A DNA stretch of 50,811 nt from a virus, in IMG/VR virus record IMGVR_UViG_3300020179_000049, positions 1 through 50,811 of that record, one strand, 5' to 3'. The stretch's first letter is position 1; every line of letters starts with the position of its first letter. Positions 17,746 to 24,539 of this stretch are shown here, in pieces. Both the position numbers and the translations under genes were made by a program. Below the pieces are notes generated by a model, which had not been told where the DNA came from, searched no databases, and saw nothing but the letters and a program-made list of their open reading frames with translations.

Positions 17746-18323
17746 GTTTTCTTTGTCAAAGATTTGTACTTGTCAACGTTTACATTCAAGAATGCTCCGT
17801 ACTTACGAATCTTTCTTGATACTTTGGGATAGATGATATCATCAGAGATCTTCTTGTCCCAAATTCTTATAAAGTCAAAGATGTTATTTAAAATTACCAT
17901 CGTTTCAATTGTTATTTCTTTTTGCATAAATGCAATGAGTAATTTCGGAAACTGTCCATCATCAACTTTAAATAAATCATTGAAACTTTCTTTTGTTGCA
18001 ATTTTTTGCAAGTCCTCGACATAGACTTTGCTCATCGAATCTGTTCTTCGTCTCCAATCTCGATATGCTTGCTCAGCCTCCTCTTCAAGGAGTGACTTGG
18101 TCCAATTATCGTCGCGGTCAACAAAATTAGCCACCAGAAATGGAACCATTTCCTCGTCGCGATACTTGCGCGCAAGGCGGTGGAATAGAAATTTATCACG
18201 ACGTTTTTGAAACGCATCTACGGATATTCTCGTTTTACCATCATATTGAAAGAAGTTATATTGTTCTGAACTGAAATGCAATTTGATGGCTTGATATAAT
18301 CCGTAAAGATCATATCCATTCAT
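17718..18323 (-). CDS. 59: gp59 helicase loader
   Basis: 201 aa (T4 gp59 217 aa). Characteristic segments: MNGYDLYGLYQAIKLHFSSE, then FQKRRDKFLFHRLARKYRDE and MVPFLVANFVDRDDNW, and a helical C-terminal half. gp59 loads the gp41 helicase on gp32-covered forks. It sits between gp33 (4-nt overlap) and gp32, the same three-gene order as in T4. Its last codons contain the gp32 promoter. Confidence 0.92.
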   Translation of the reverse strand: MNGYDLYGLYQAIKLHFSSEQYNFFQYDGKTRISVDAFQKRRDKFLFHRLARKYRDEEMVPFLVANFVDRDDNWTKSLLEEEAEQAYRDWRRRTDSMSKVYVEDLQKIATKESFNDLFKVDDGQFPKLLIAFMQKEITIETMVILNNIFDFIRIWDKKISDDIIYPKVSRKIRKYGAFLNVNVDKYKSLTKKTLLGNENTI

Positions 18324-18541
18324 AACGGAAGTTTGCCACCTCTCGGAAGAAATCGCATTTCCATTGCCTCACCTTGTATAATACTTTTCAATGAGTCATT
18401 GATTAATGATGCAGCGACTTCAATTTCAAGATTATTTCGTTCACAGTAAGTTGTGATTGCATCCATGTGATCAATTCGTTTTTCGATTGCCATCTCCATG
18501 ATCATCATTGAGAAATTATTTTTTTCTTCTCGACTTGCCAT
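18320..18541 (-). CDS. 33: gp33 late transcription co-activator
   Basis: 73 aa from the ATG at 18541 (MASREEKNNF), chosen because it lies 1 nt after the GMP-reductase stop. An in-frame ATG at 18559 would overlap that gene. Family pattern: DHMDAITTYCERNNLEIEVA, ASLINDSLKSII and a C-terminal MRFLPRGGKLPL. gp33 bridges the RNA-polymerase flap to the sliding clamp and works with gp55 at TATAAATA late promoters. It is shorter than T4 gp33 (112 aa), as usual in aquatic relatives. Overlaps gp59 by 4 nt. Confidence 0.88.
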   Translation of the reverse strand: MASREEKNNFSMMIMEMAIEKRIDHMDAITTYCERNNLEIEVAASLINDSLKSIIQGEAMEMRFLPRGGKLPL

Positions 18542-18542
18542 T

Positions 18543-19568
18543 TCAGATCTCATACGCACTCAAGGAATTGTTCAACTGCTGAGTTACACGCACGAACGTT
18601 GTACGCTTACTCAAATGCTTCAATTCACTTGCTCCCACATAAGTACATGCCGAACGCAGACCACCAAGTATTTCTTGTAATGTTCTGCTTACCTCTCCAC
18701 GATATGGAATCTCAACAGTCTTGCCTTCGCTGGCTCGATAGTTAGCAACACCACCATTGTGTAAGTCCATTGCTGTATCTGAACTCATGCCGTAAAATCT
18801 ATTTGTTCCAAACACAGATGCGCCACCCTCTTTGTGACCCGCCAACATACCACCAAGCATCACAAAATCGGCTCCCGCAGCGAATGCCTTCACAACGTCT
18901 CCAGGAACGGTACACCCTCCATCCGCTATGATATGACCCTGAAGACCATGTGCTGCATCCGCGCACTCAATAACCGCACTCAACTGCGGATAGCCGATTC
19001 CTGTCATCTTGCGTGTTGTACACACTGATCCAGGACCAATACCAACTTTCACAATGTCAACACCAGATAGAATTAATTCCTCTGTCATTTCTGGTGTGAC
19101 AACATTACCTGCGATGAGAGTTACTGATGGATATTTGTCACGAAATTTCTTTACAAAATCTACAAACGCTTGTGTATAGCCATTCGCAACATCAATACAA
19201 ACTCTCATATGTATATGAAACATATCAGAGTGATAAACATTCTCAAACTTCTTTAGATCTGTGTCTGAAATACCCAAAGAGTAAACACTACTGTTCAATC
19301 TCAATGCAAAATGATTTAACAGATCTTGTTCAGAATAATGTTTGGTTACAGCAACTAAACACTTATGCTTGTTTAGTTCCTCTGCCATCTCGAGAGTGCC
19401 AACACCATCCATGTTTGCAGCAATAATTGGAACGCCAGACCACTCACCGCCATGTTTGAATTTAAATTTTCTATCGAGTTTCACTTCGCTTCGAGAAGCA
19501 AGAGTTGATCGCTTGGGTGTGATGAGTACATCTTTGTAGTCAAGTTTCACATCATCAAGTATTCTCAT
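18543..19568 (-). CDS. guaC: GMP reductase
   Basis: 341 aa, near E. coli GuaC (347 aa). IMPDH/GMPR TIM-barrel with [36 protein letters not shown], the catalytic-Cys loop [11 protein letters not shown] (Cys183) and the phosphate-binding [20 protein letters not shown]. There is no CBS insertion, as expected for GMPR rather than IMPDH. It converts GMP to IMP with NADPH, freeing guanine nucleotides into the adenine branch. It sits inside the replication block directly upstream of gp33/gp59/gp32 with 1-nt spacing, so it is co-expressed with DNA synthesis. A phage-carried guaC is unusual but the reading frame is intact. Confidence 0.93.
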   Translation of the reverse strand: MRILDDVKLDYKDVLITPKRSTLASRSEVKLDRKFKFKHGGEWSGVPIIAANMDGVGTLEMAEELNKHKCLVAVTKHYSEQDLLNHFALRLNSSVYSLGISDTDLKKFENVYHSDMFHIHMRVCIDVANGYTQAFVDFVKKFRDKYPSVTLIAGNVVTPEMTEELILSGVDIVKVGIGPGSVCTTRKMTGIGYPQLSAVIECADAAHGLQGHIIADGGCTVPGDVVKAFAAGADFVMLGGMLAGHKEGGASVFGTNRFYGMSSDTAMDLHNGGVANYRASEGKTVEIPYRGEVSRTLQEILGGLRSACTYVGASELKHLSKRTTFVRVTQQLNNSLSAYEI

Positions 19569-19574
19569 ATAACC

Positions 19575-20201
19575 TCAAAGATAAAAAATATGATTGCCAA
19601 TCTGTTTTACTAAAACCTTCTGACTCGACCATGCAGGCTGAACATAGTCTGCATGAAAGTACATTGCATTCCCAATTATACCATATTTTTTCTTAGAAAT
19701 CAAAATGTTTTCGGCAATCTGCAAGGACTCACGCCACATACCACGACTGCGAATACCTTTCTTATCCTCACAGACCCAAGAGAATTGACAAGTGCCTTTT
19801 GTCTTTTGATAGACAACACCGCATACAGTTCTCGGAAACTGTCGACTCTTTACACGATTCATGGTGACTTCAGCAACGGCAATTTTGCCAGTGCGCGGTT
19901 CAGAACCTGCTTCGAAATAAATGTTCTTGGCAAGACATTCAACGTCTCGCATGACCTTTTGTTTTTGTTCGTAGGATAGTTCAAGAAATTCCATACGATT
20001 AGTCATGTCATTCATTTGAGCAATCAGAAGCGTATTGGCTTCTTGTTGTTTTTCTAGTTGCGCCATTGTTCGAGCATGCATATCAAACGGAACAAAGATT
20101 CCGAAAAATATGGCAGCTAATAAACCACCCCACAGCAAAAAGAAATTGTGATTGCGATCAAAGTACTTTTCTACATTACGAAGTGTGTCTACTGCATTCA
20201 T
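19575..20201 (-). CDS. membrane-anchored SleB-type cell wall hydrolase (endolysin)
   Basis: 208 aa. Start taken at 20201 (MNAVDTLRNVEKYF) because GGAGG lies 8 nt before it. An ATG at 20216 is also in frame. A single N-terminal membrane segment (HNFFLLWGGLLAAIFFGIFV) is followed by a short coiled stretch (QLEKQQEANTLLIAQMNDM) and a Hydrolase_2/SleB domain: CLAKNIYFEAGSEP with the catalytic Glu, IAVAEVTMNRV, FPRTVCGVVYQ, CQFSWVCEDKKG. This would cut peptidoglycan in the periplasm. The N-terminal anchor suggests export without a holin, as in signal-anchor endolysins. No holin is recognisable nearby. It starts 7 nt from guaC. Confidence 0.88.
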   Translation of the reverse strand: MNAVDTLRNVEKYFDRNHNFFLLWGGLLAAIFFGIFVPFDMHARTMAQLEKQQEANTLLIAQMNDMTNRMEFLELSYEQKQKVMRDVECLAKNIYFEAGSEPRTGKIAVAEVTMNRVKSRQFPRTVCGVVYQKTKGTCQFSWVCEDKKGIRSRGMWRESLQIAENILISKKKYGIIGNAMYFHADYVQPAWSSQKVLVKQIGNHIFYL

Positions 20202-20227
20202 GTTTGTTGCCTCCATTATTGCAGCGA

Positions 20228-20953
20228 TTACGATTTTACATTTATCATTGGAATGTATTTTTCGTAATCTTCTTCCTTATGGAGAGAGAGCATGAGTTCC
20301 TTTACATAAGGATAATTAATCACTTTGTATTTGTCTCGATTTAAAAACAAAAACAAAGAAAGAACTCGTTCAAAAACAAATAAAAAATTTACTCTCTCAC
20401 CGCCTCTGTGAGATGTCTTTTCATTGTACAAGAAATCCCACAACTCCTGATTTCGCTTACTGACATCAATAAGCGAATCAAAAAATCCCATCCAATCATC
20501 CCAAAACTTTCTATTTCCAATACAGTAGTTTGCATACAAAAAATAATTGATTGGATACTTCACATTTCTCATGTCTAGATCTATTCCCGTTTCTTTTAGA
20601 AACAGATTTATAAATCGCATCATGCCAGGATGTTGAGCCTCGCCTTCGGTGAAACAATTATCAAACGTGGCTGCAATTCCCAAATATGGATTGAAGTGAT
20701 AGACATCATACCCTGGATGACATTCAATCCAATCTTTAAAAACAGACCCTGATAAATTTCCTGTTTTTTCTTTCCAGCGCCAACTCACCATTCCCCAGTA
20801 GTCATCAGGTGTGGTAAACTGATACAACTTTTTATGAAGAGCATACTCCAGAAACTCTGGATCTTCATTCGCTGTATTGTCAAACGGTATGAATGCAGGA
20901 TCCAAAAACCGCACTTGATCTTTCTGAAAATAACACTGATAAATTTTAAGCAT
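20228..20953 (-). CDS. uncharacterised protein, possibly surface-glycan related
   Basis: 241 aa, soluble, rich in aromatic residues. Recognisable pattern: DDYWGMVSWRWKEKTGNLSG, IECHPGYDVYHFNPYLG, EGEAQHPGMMRFINLFLKE and RGGERVNFLFVFERVLSLF. I associate this W-G-x-x-S-W-R and DVYxFNP pattern with proteins encoded in polysaccharide and glycosyltransferase loci, but no catalytic motif can be named. It lies between the endolysin and a terminator hairpin, so it may begin a short late unit. The start is an ATG at 20953 with a weak upstream signal. Confidence 0.7.
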   Translation of the reverse strand: MLKIYQCYFQKDQVRFLDPAFIPFDNTANEDPEFLEYALHKKLYQFTTPDDYWGMVSWRWKEKTGNLSGSVFKDWIECHPGYDVYHFNPYLGIAATFDNCFTEGEAQHPGMMRFINLFLKETGIDLDMRNVKYPINYFLYANYCIGNRKFWDDWMGFFDSLIDVSKRNQELWDFLYNEKTSHRGGERVNFLFVFERVLSLFLFLNRDKYKVINYPYVKELMLSLHKEEDYEKYIPMINVKS

Positions 20954-20971
20954 AATTATTGCAGTGAAAAG

Positions 20972-21006
20972 AAGAGAATGGTGGTTCGCACCACCACTCT
21001 CTGACT
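20972..21006 (-). terminator. Terminator hairpin after the 80-aa gene
   Basis: On the minus strand TGGTGGT-GCGA-ACCACCA (GNRA loop), extended by AGAGA/TCTCT, then TTCTTTTC. It ends the transcript from the gene at 21017-21259 just before the gene at 20953. Confidence 0.75.
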
Positions 21007-21016
21007 CTATTAAGTC

Positions 21017-21259
21017 TTACAGGAACTGCTTATTTCCAGAAATAAAGTCATTGAGGCTAGTAGCCTTTGCAATTACTTCATTCTCTGAGAAATATTTTGG
21101 CAAAGTCGGAGCATGCGGTGGTTCTCTGCTAACAGTTATAGCAGCCTGAACCTCATTGTTCCATTGTTGCTCAAGAATGCTTCTTTCAGAATGATATTTT
21201 TCTGAAAGCATATCTTTTGCCAACTTAACTAATTCTAATCGAATTTCAAACGGTGTCAT
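21017..21259 (-). CDS. small conserved T4-like phage protein
   Basis: 80 aa from ATG 21259 (MTPFEIRLELVKLAKDMLSE), with GGAG 8 nt upstream. An apparent upstream extension to 21376 runs through the tmRNA and is rejected. Helical N-terminal half, then PPHAPTLPKYFSENEVIAKA and a C-terminal NKQFL. I recognise the opening as a common small protein of aquatic T4-like phages without known function. It is the first gene after the tmRNA hairpin and is followed by a terminator. Confidence 0.75.
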   Translation of the reverse strand: MTPFEIRLELVKLAKDMLSEKYHSERSILEQQWNNEVQAAITVSREPPHAPTLPKYFSENEVIAKATSLNDFISGNKQFL

Positions 21260-21299
21260 ATTCTTATCTCCTATGTGTGTTGTGTGTGTCATTATATAA

Positions 21300-21596
21300 A
21301 GAAGGGTGGGCTTTCGCCCACCGTCCTGACTCGTTCTGTTACCAAGTGAGTCAACTCTGGAAAACTTCAACTGCAATTAAGCAGCTAATGGAAGTTCCTG
21401 ATCGTAATATGCATCATTTGCATTTACAGTTTTTGCGCTGATTAAGTCAGTCGCCTCACTGGTTGCCGTCGGTTTATTACTTGCCCTGTCGAAGCCATTT
21501 CTTCCCCGTCAATTGGTGGAGAAGGTGGGAGTCGAACCCACGTCCAGAACACTTTTAGTCGTCAGTTTACAACCATTAATCAACTAAAAATTGTGG
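21300..21596 (-). ncRNA. ssrA: tmRNA, circularly permuted two-piece form
   Basis: On the minus strand the acceptor piece comes first (about 21596 to 21514): T-arm GTGGG-TTCGACT-CCCAC, acceptor strand CTTCTCC and encoded ACCA ending at 21514. Six bases later the coding piece begins at 21507 with GGGGAAGAAATGGCTTCGAC, whose first seven bases pair with CTTCTCC. The resume codon and tag (21421-21380) read ANDAYYDQELPLAA and end in TAA (21379-21377). The 3'-half-before-5'-half order is the permuted arrangement known from alphaproteobacteria, some betaproteobacteria and cyanobacteria. tmRNA rescues stalled ribosomes and tags products for proteolysis. The outer ends are estimates. Confidence 0.93.
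21305..21322 (-). terminator. Hairpin closing the tmRNA coding piece
   Basis: Minus-strand GGTGGGC-GAAA-GCCCACC followed by CTTCTTTATAT. It lies 55 nt after the tag stop codon, so it may be the 3' end of the tmRNA precursor and its terminator. Confidence 0.6.
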
Positions 21597-21734
21597 TTTA
21601 GATTGTTCACTTAATAATTTTTGCTGTTGTTCTAAATGCTTTTTATACTGTTCATTCGTCATTGCATGTAGACCAACACAAACACCAGTTGGGCTACGAC
21701 CACATCCACATTTAATTTCTTTTACCTCTGTCAT
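21576..21734 (-). CDS. tiny CDGSH-like cysteine/histidine protein
   Basis: 52 aa, ATG at 21734. MTEVKEIKCGCGRSPTGVCV then GLHAMTNEQYKKHLEQQQK. The spacing C9-x-C11-x7-C19-x3-H23 is close to the [2Fe-2S] CDGSH signature C-x-C-x2-S-x3-P-x-C-D-G-x-H (one residue shorter, DG replaced by VG). The C-terminal half is a short Gln-rich helix. Its 3' end overlaps the 5' end of the tmRNA acceptor piece by about 20 nt. Binding of Fe-S or zinc is inference. Confidence 0.7.
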   Translation of the reverse strand: MTEVKEIKCGCGRSPTGVCVGLHAMTNEQYKKHLEQQQKLLSEQSKPQFLVD

Positions 21735-21761
21735 CTTATCACCGTAACAAAGATAGTATAT

Positions 21762-22043
21762 TTAGTTGTAATTGTGATTTGAACTTTTCATAACGTTTAA
21801 ATCAACATTTACATTATCACATCGTGAAAAAAGATATCCTCGCGCCACAGACATTTCGGCGTTTGTTAAATATCCATCTTCATTTTTATCGGCACGATCG
21901 AAGAACGATTTTGAAACTGTACAGAATCGATTAATGTCTTCGAACGATACCTTCCCATCTCGATCAAAGTCATATTGTGATACACGATCGATCGCATATG
22001 CTGGAGTTGAAGCGAGCGCAAATGCTAGAATAATTGCTTTCAT
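21762..22043 (-). CDS. exported EF-hand calcium-binding protein
   Basis: 93 aa with a Sec signal peptide (MKAIILAFALASTPAYA, cleavage after AYA at residue 17) and two EF-hand loops: DFDRDGKVSFED (25-36) and DKNEDGYLTNAE (52-63), the second with the canonical final Glu. Two Cys (41 and 75) could form a disulphide in the periplasm. Small secreted EF-hand proteins are uncommon in phages. It could modulate the envelope or calcium-dependent lysis or adsorption steps. AAAGGAAA lies before the ATG. It is the last gene of a set of three exported or membrane proteins (22749-21762). Confidence 0.85.
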   Translation of the reverse strand: MKAIILAFALASTPAYAIDRVSQYDFDRDGKVSFEDINRFCTVSKSFFDRADKNEDGYLTNAEMSVARGYLFSRCDNVNVDLNVMKSSNHNYN

Positions 22044-22058
22044 TAATTAATTTTTCCT

Positions 22059-22166
22059 TTATAAAAAAATGTCGGTAAATGTGACGATTCCCCAAAACAA
22101 AAAAATGGTAAAAAGTGGAGCCAAAAAAAGTCCCCACTCTTTTAAAAATTGTATGAAATGGTCCAT
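22059..22166 (-). CDS. 35-aa single-pass membrane protein
   Basis: MDHFIQFLKEWGLFLAPLFT then IFLFWGIVTFTDIFL. Almost the whole peptide is one hydrophobic helix after a short amphipathic start. It fills the gap between the 54-aa gene and the EF-hand gene on the same strand. Size and topology would suit a holin-like or inhibitor peptide, but this is only a possibility. The SD is weak. Confidence 0.55.
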   Translation of the reverse strand: MDHFIQFLKEWGLFLAPLFTIFLFWGIVTFTDIFL

Positions 22167-22199
22167 TTGTAACTCTTGAAGAAAAAAGTATATAGTCAA

Positions 22200-22364
22200 T
22201 TATGCGACTATGTTGTATTCCTCGCGAAGAATTTTTTTGTATGGCTTTCCTTCCGCCATCAACTCATAAACGAGCAGTAAACGATCACGAAGTTCCCATC
22301 GACCAGCATGTTCAAGTTCTTCAATGATTACTTTGAGTTCATAATAATTAATTGGAAGGTCCAT
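22200..22364 (-). CDS. small helical protein, unknown
   Basis: 54 aa from the ATG at 22364 (MDLPINYYELKVIIEELEHA), picked because AGGA lies 8 nt before it. Two further in-frame ATGs lie upstream. Charged helices (GRWELRDRLLLVYELMAEGK) and a C-terminal EEYNIVA. It overlaps the end of the preceding gene by 17 nt. Confidence 0.65.
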   Translation of the reverse strand: MDLPINYYELKVIIEELEHAGRWELRDRLLLVYELMAEGKPYKKILREEYNIVA

Positions 22365-22749
22365 AATATCCATCCTCATAGGCTTCACGTTCAAGTTTAC
22401 GTTGTTGTTGTGAAAGACGATTTACACATCCACGAATCCATGCATCCCGAGTGTTACGGCGATCACTGTAATTGTAAGGAACTGTTCGACGGCAATAGTG
22501 GCGAAAGTCATACACGTCCATATTTAAAAAATCTCGACGATCTCTACGACTTAGTATGTTTTCTCCATAACGATAGCCAATAACCGCACCTAAAACACGT
22601 GCGGCTCTACGACCATCTCCGTCGCCAATACTGTTTCCGAGATAGTAGCCAGCAATCGCACCTAAAATTTGCTCTTCTGAATTTTGAGCGATTGCGATTG
22701 GTGTTAAAGTTATACCGATAGCGGCGGCAAGGGCAAGAGAAATTTTCAT
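22348..22749 (-). CDS. exported glycine-zipper protein
   Basis: 133 aa from ATG 22749 with AAAGGAG 8 nt upstream. Signal peptide MKISLALAAAIGITLTPIAI-AQ, then a glycine-zipper segment (ILGAIAGYYLGNSIGDGDGR, VLGAVIGYRYGENI) of the 17-kDa surface antigen / Gly-zipper 2TM type, and a basic C-terminus with two Cys (HYCRRTVPYNYS, WIRGCVNRLSQQQRK). The family usually sits in the outer membrane or periplasm. In a phage it may alter the envelope or exclude other phages (inference). A near-perfect promoter lies 32 nt upstream of the start. Confidence 0.85.
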   Translation of the reverse strand: MKISLALAAAIGITLTPIAIAQNSEEQILGAIAGYYLGNSIGDGDGRRAARVLGAVIGYRYGENILSRRDRRDFLNMDVYDFRHYCRRTVPYNYSDRRNTRDAWIRGCVNRLSQQQRKLEREAYEDGYYGPSN

Positions 22750-22780
22750 ATATGAATCTCCTTTCGATACTCGACATTCT

Positions 22781-22809
22781 ATTATAACGTTTCTAAGTGA
22801 CCAAGTCAA
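22781..22809 (-). promoter_or_regulatory. sigma70-type promoter TTGACT-N17-TATAAT
   Basis: Strongest promoter match in the window, on the minus strand inside the 3' end of the nuclease gene. It reads into the exported-protein cluster 22749-21762 and could continue to the tmRNA. Confidence 0.82.
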
Positions 22810-23497
22810 ACTTTTCTTGGTACGACTTTATATATTTAATCAACTCTTGCTTCCATGTAATCATCTCATTCTCTTTTATGATTAGAGTTTGACAAAAGTT
22901 AGCTGTATCAACACCAATCAGAATTATAATTTGATGCACAGGCAGTCCAGTCATCTCCGTAAACATATTGGCATAGGCTGTTCCTTGCATAAAATAGTTG
23001 CCGATATTTTCTTTCTTTTTAAGTTTTACAGAGGTCTTGAAGTCAATAACGGATAATGTTCCATTATACTCAGCAATACAGTCCACTGTGCCAGCCAATT
23101 CAAGTTCATTAGAGAACAGTTTAGTTTCGAGACAGTGAATATTGTTTACCTTCTTATCAAGTTCATCTTTCATACGCACGAAAAGAGATTTGACATTTGG
23201 TAGCATTTCATATCCAGAGATATCCTCATTGTAAAGATATTTCTCAATAACTTTGTGTACACTAGTTCCACGCGTGGTGGCTTTACGAGATATCTCATTT
23301 GCTTTTACATCGCCGACTCGCTTGCGCCATTCCATGATACCTTCCTTTCCGTAATCAGAAAGGACGGTGGTGACAGATGGGTAATGTTTGCCATTCGGCA
23401 TAACATACATTCGAGTCCCATTTACGTCTTCAGTTAGAAGTTTAGGGAAGTCATGATGAATATGATTAAACACTGGTTTCTTTTTCGTATTTCTCAA
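22793..23497 (-). CDS. PD-(D/E)XK (Cas4/RecB-like) exonuclease
   Basis: 234 aa. Motifs in order: PSVTTVLSDYGKEGIMEWRK, TTRGTSVHKVIEKYL (His of motif I), ELELAGTVDCIAEYNGTLSV with IDFKTSVK (GxxD...DxK catalytic core near residues 135-155), and MQGTAYANMFTEMTG (the Q-x3-Y motif). This is the phage PDDEXK_1 exonuclease found next to PhoH in marine T4-like phages, presumably acting on DNA ends in recombination or host DNA degradation. It overlaps PhoH by 32 nt. Confidence 0.9.
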   Translation of the reverse strand: MRNTKKKPVFNHIHHDFPKLLTEDVNGTRMYVMPNGKHYPSVTTVLSDYGKEGIMEWRKRVGDVKANEISRKATTRGTSVHKVIEKYLYNEDISGYEMLPNVKSLFVRMKDELDKKVNNIHCLETKLFSNELELAGTVDCIAEYNGTLSVIDFKTSVKLKKKENIGNYFMQGTAYANMFTEMTGLPVHQIIILIGVDTANFCQTLIIKENEMITWKQELIKYIKSYQEKFDLVT

Positions 23498-24212
23498 CAG
23501 CGATCAAGAAATCCTTGACCAAACTTGAGCGGACGATATCCTCTGTAGTAAATTCAATATTTGTAAATGCGTTCATCATCTTCGCAATCTCATGAAACTT
23601 TTTCATACCAGACTTGTCTTTGCTATTGCGATACAAGTCTGTCTGCTTATAGTCTCCACAAAAGATAATCTTCGAACGATAGCCCACTCGAGTCATTATA
23701 GTCGATAACTCTTCCCAGGTCAAGTTCTGACATTCATCTACAAGAATAACAGCATCGTCGAATGACATACCACGAATGAAACTTGTAGAGATGAACTCAA
23801 TTCGATTGCATTCCTTCAATGCATCATACGCATCGCGGCGACCGAAGAGTGTATGACAAATTTGCATATACGGCTGTTCGTAGAGGCTCATCTTTTCCTC
23901 TACGGATCCTGGAGTAAATCCAAGATCTCGTGATTGAACAGCGGAGCGAACAATAACCACACGATGAAAGGATGACGATCGATCAAGAACTTCTTCAATT
24001 GCTTTGTATAGTGCAATAAATGTCTTTCCAGTTCCTGCTGAACCGCAAAGCATTGTGAAGTAATCGCCACCTCTGTACGCTTCAAAGAACTTTGACTGAT
24101 TCGCAGTCAGTGGCTCGAACTTCTTTAACTCTGTTGCTTTGATGCGCGGTGGTTTCTTTTCAATCGGCTCAGAGAAAATAACATCAGTGCTTTCGTTTCT
24201 TTTTTTAGACAC
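23466..24212 (-). CDS. phoH: PhoH-like P-loop ATPase
   Basis: 248 aa. Walker A GSAGTGKT (57-64), R-x-A-V-Q-S-R-D-L-G-F-x-P-G segment (VRSAVQSRDLGFTPGSVEEK), Walker B AVILVDECQNL, and a sensor region IIFCGDYKQTD. PhoH is a phosphate-starvation-induced ATPase/nuclease in bacteria and a frequent auxiliary gene in aquatic phages. The window also has PstS and a porin, so a phosphate theme is present. No Pho box is evident upstream. Confidence 0.96.
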   Translation of the reverse strand: MSKKRNESTDVIFSEPIEKKPPRIKATELKKFEPLTANQSKFFEAYRGGDYFTMLCGSAGTGKTFIALYKAIEEVLDRSSSFHRVVIVRSAVQSRDLGFTPGSVEEKMSLYEQPYMQICHTLFGRRDAYDALKECNRIEFISTSFIRGMSFDDAVILVDECQNLTWEELSTIMTRVGYRSKIIFCGDYKQTDLYRNSKDKSGMKKFHEIAKMMNAFTNIEFTTEDIVRSSLVKDFLIAVEKYEKETSV

Positions 24213-24221
24213 AAGGTCGTC

Positions 24222-24536
24222 CTATTTTGGTTGAAGTACATTATGTTTCTTGAGAACTCTATCAGTTGAAACACGTTTATTGTCTTTCTTTAGAACCTTA
24301 TCAGCGAGTGGACTTCGAGGATTTTGTTCAGCAATCTTCGACATCACTTCTTTCCAAGTGTTGTCAGTTTTTTTGCCAGCAAAGTCTCCTGTGCCTGTGT
24401 AACTAAACAAAGGCGCATCACCGATGTATCTTTCGAGATGAGGATTTTTCTTTTTGAACTCATCATAGGCAGACATCGTCATGACATGCTCTTCGAGTTT
24501 CTTTGTTTTCTTATTGATAAATTCGTATGTCGGCAT
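24222..24536 (-). CDS. FmdB-like small protein without zinc cysteines
   Basis: 104 aa. It begins MPTYEFINKKTKKLEEHVMT, matching FmdB-type zinc ribbons (MPTYEYxCxxC) in its first six residues, but the four Cys are missing. The middle (AYDEFKKKNPHLERYIGDAP) and the basic C-terminus (DKVLKKDNKRVSTDRVLKKH) are common in T4-like aquatic phages. Role unknown. It lies between HAD phosphatase and PhoH on one transcript. Confidence 0.75.
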   Translation of the reverse strand: MPTYEFINKKTKKLEEHVMTMSAYDEFKKKNPHLERYIGDAPLFSYTGTGDFAGKKTDNTWKEVMSKIAEQNPRSPLADKVLKKDNKRVSTDRVLKKHNVLQPK

Positions 24537-24539
24537 AAT

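Noticed and set aside
21260-21376. 119-aa frame starting inside the tmRNA
   Set aside because: The tmRNA coding piece explains this DNA, and the ATG at 21259 has a strong SD.
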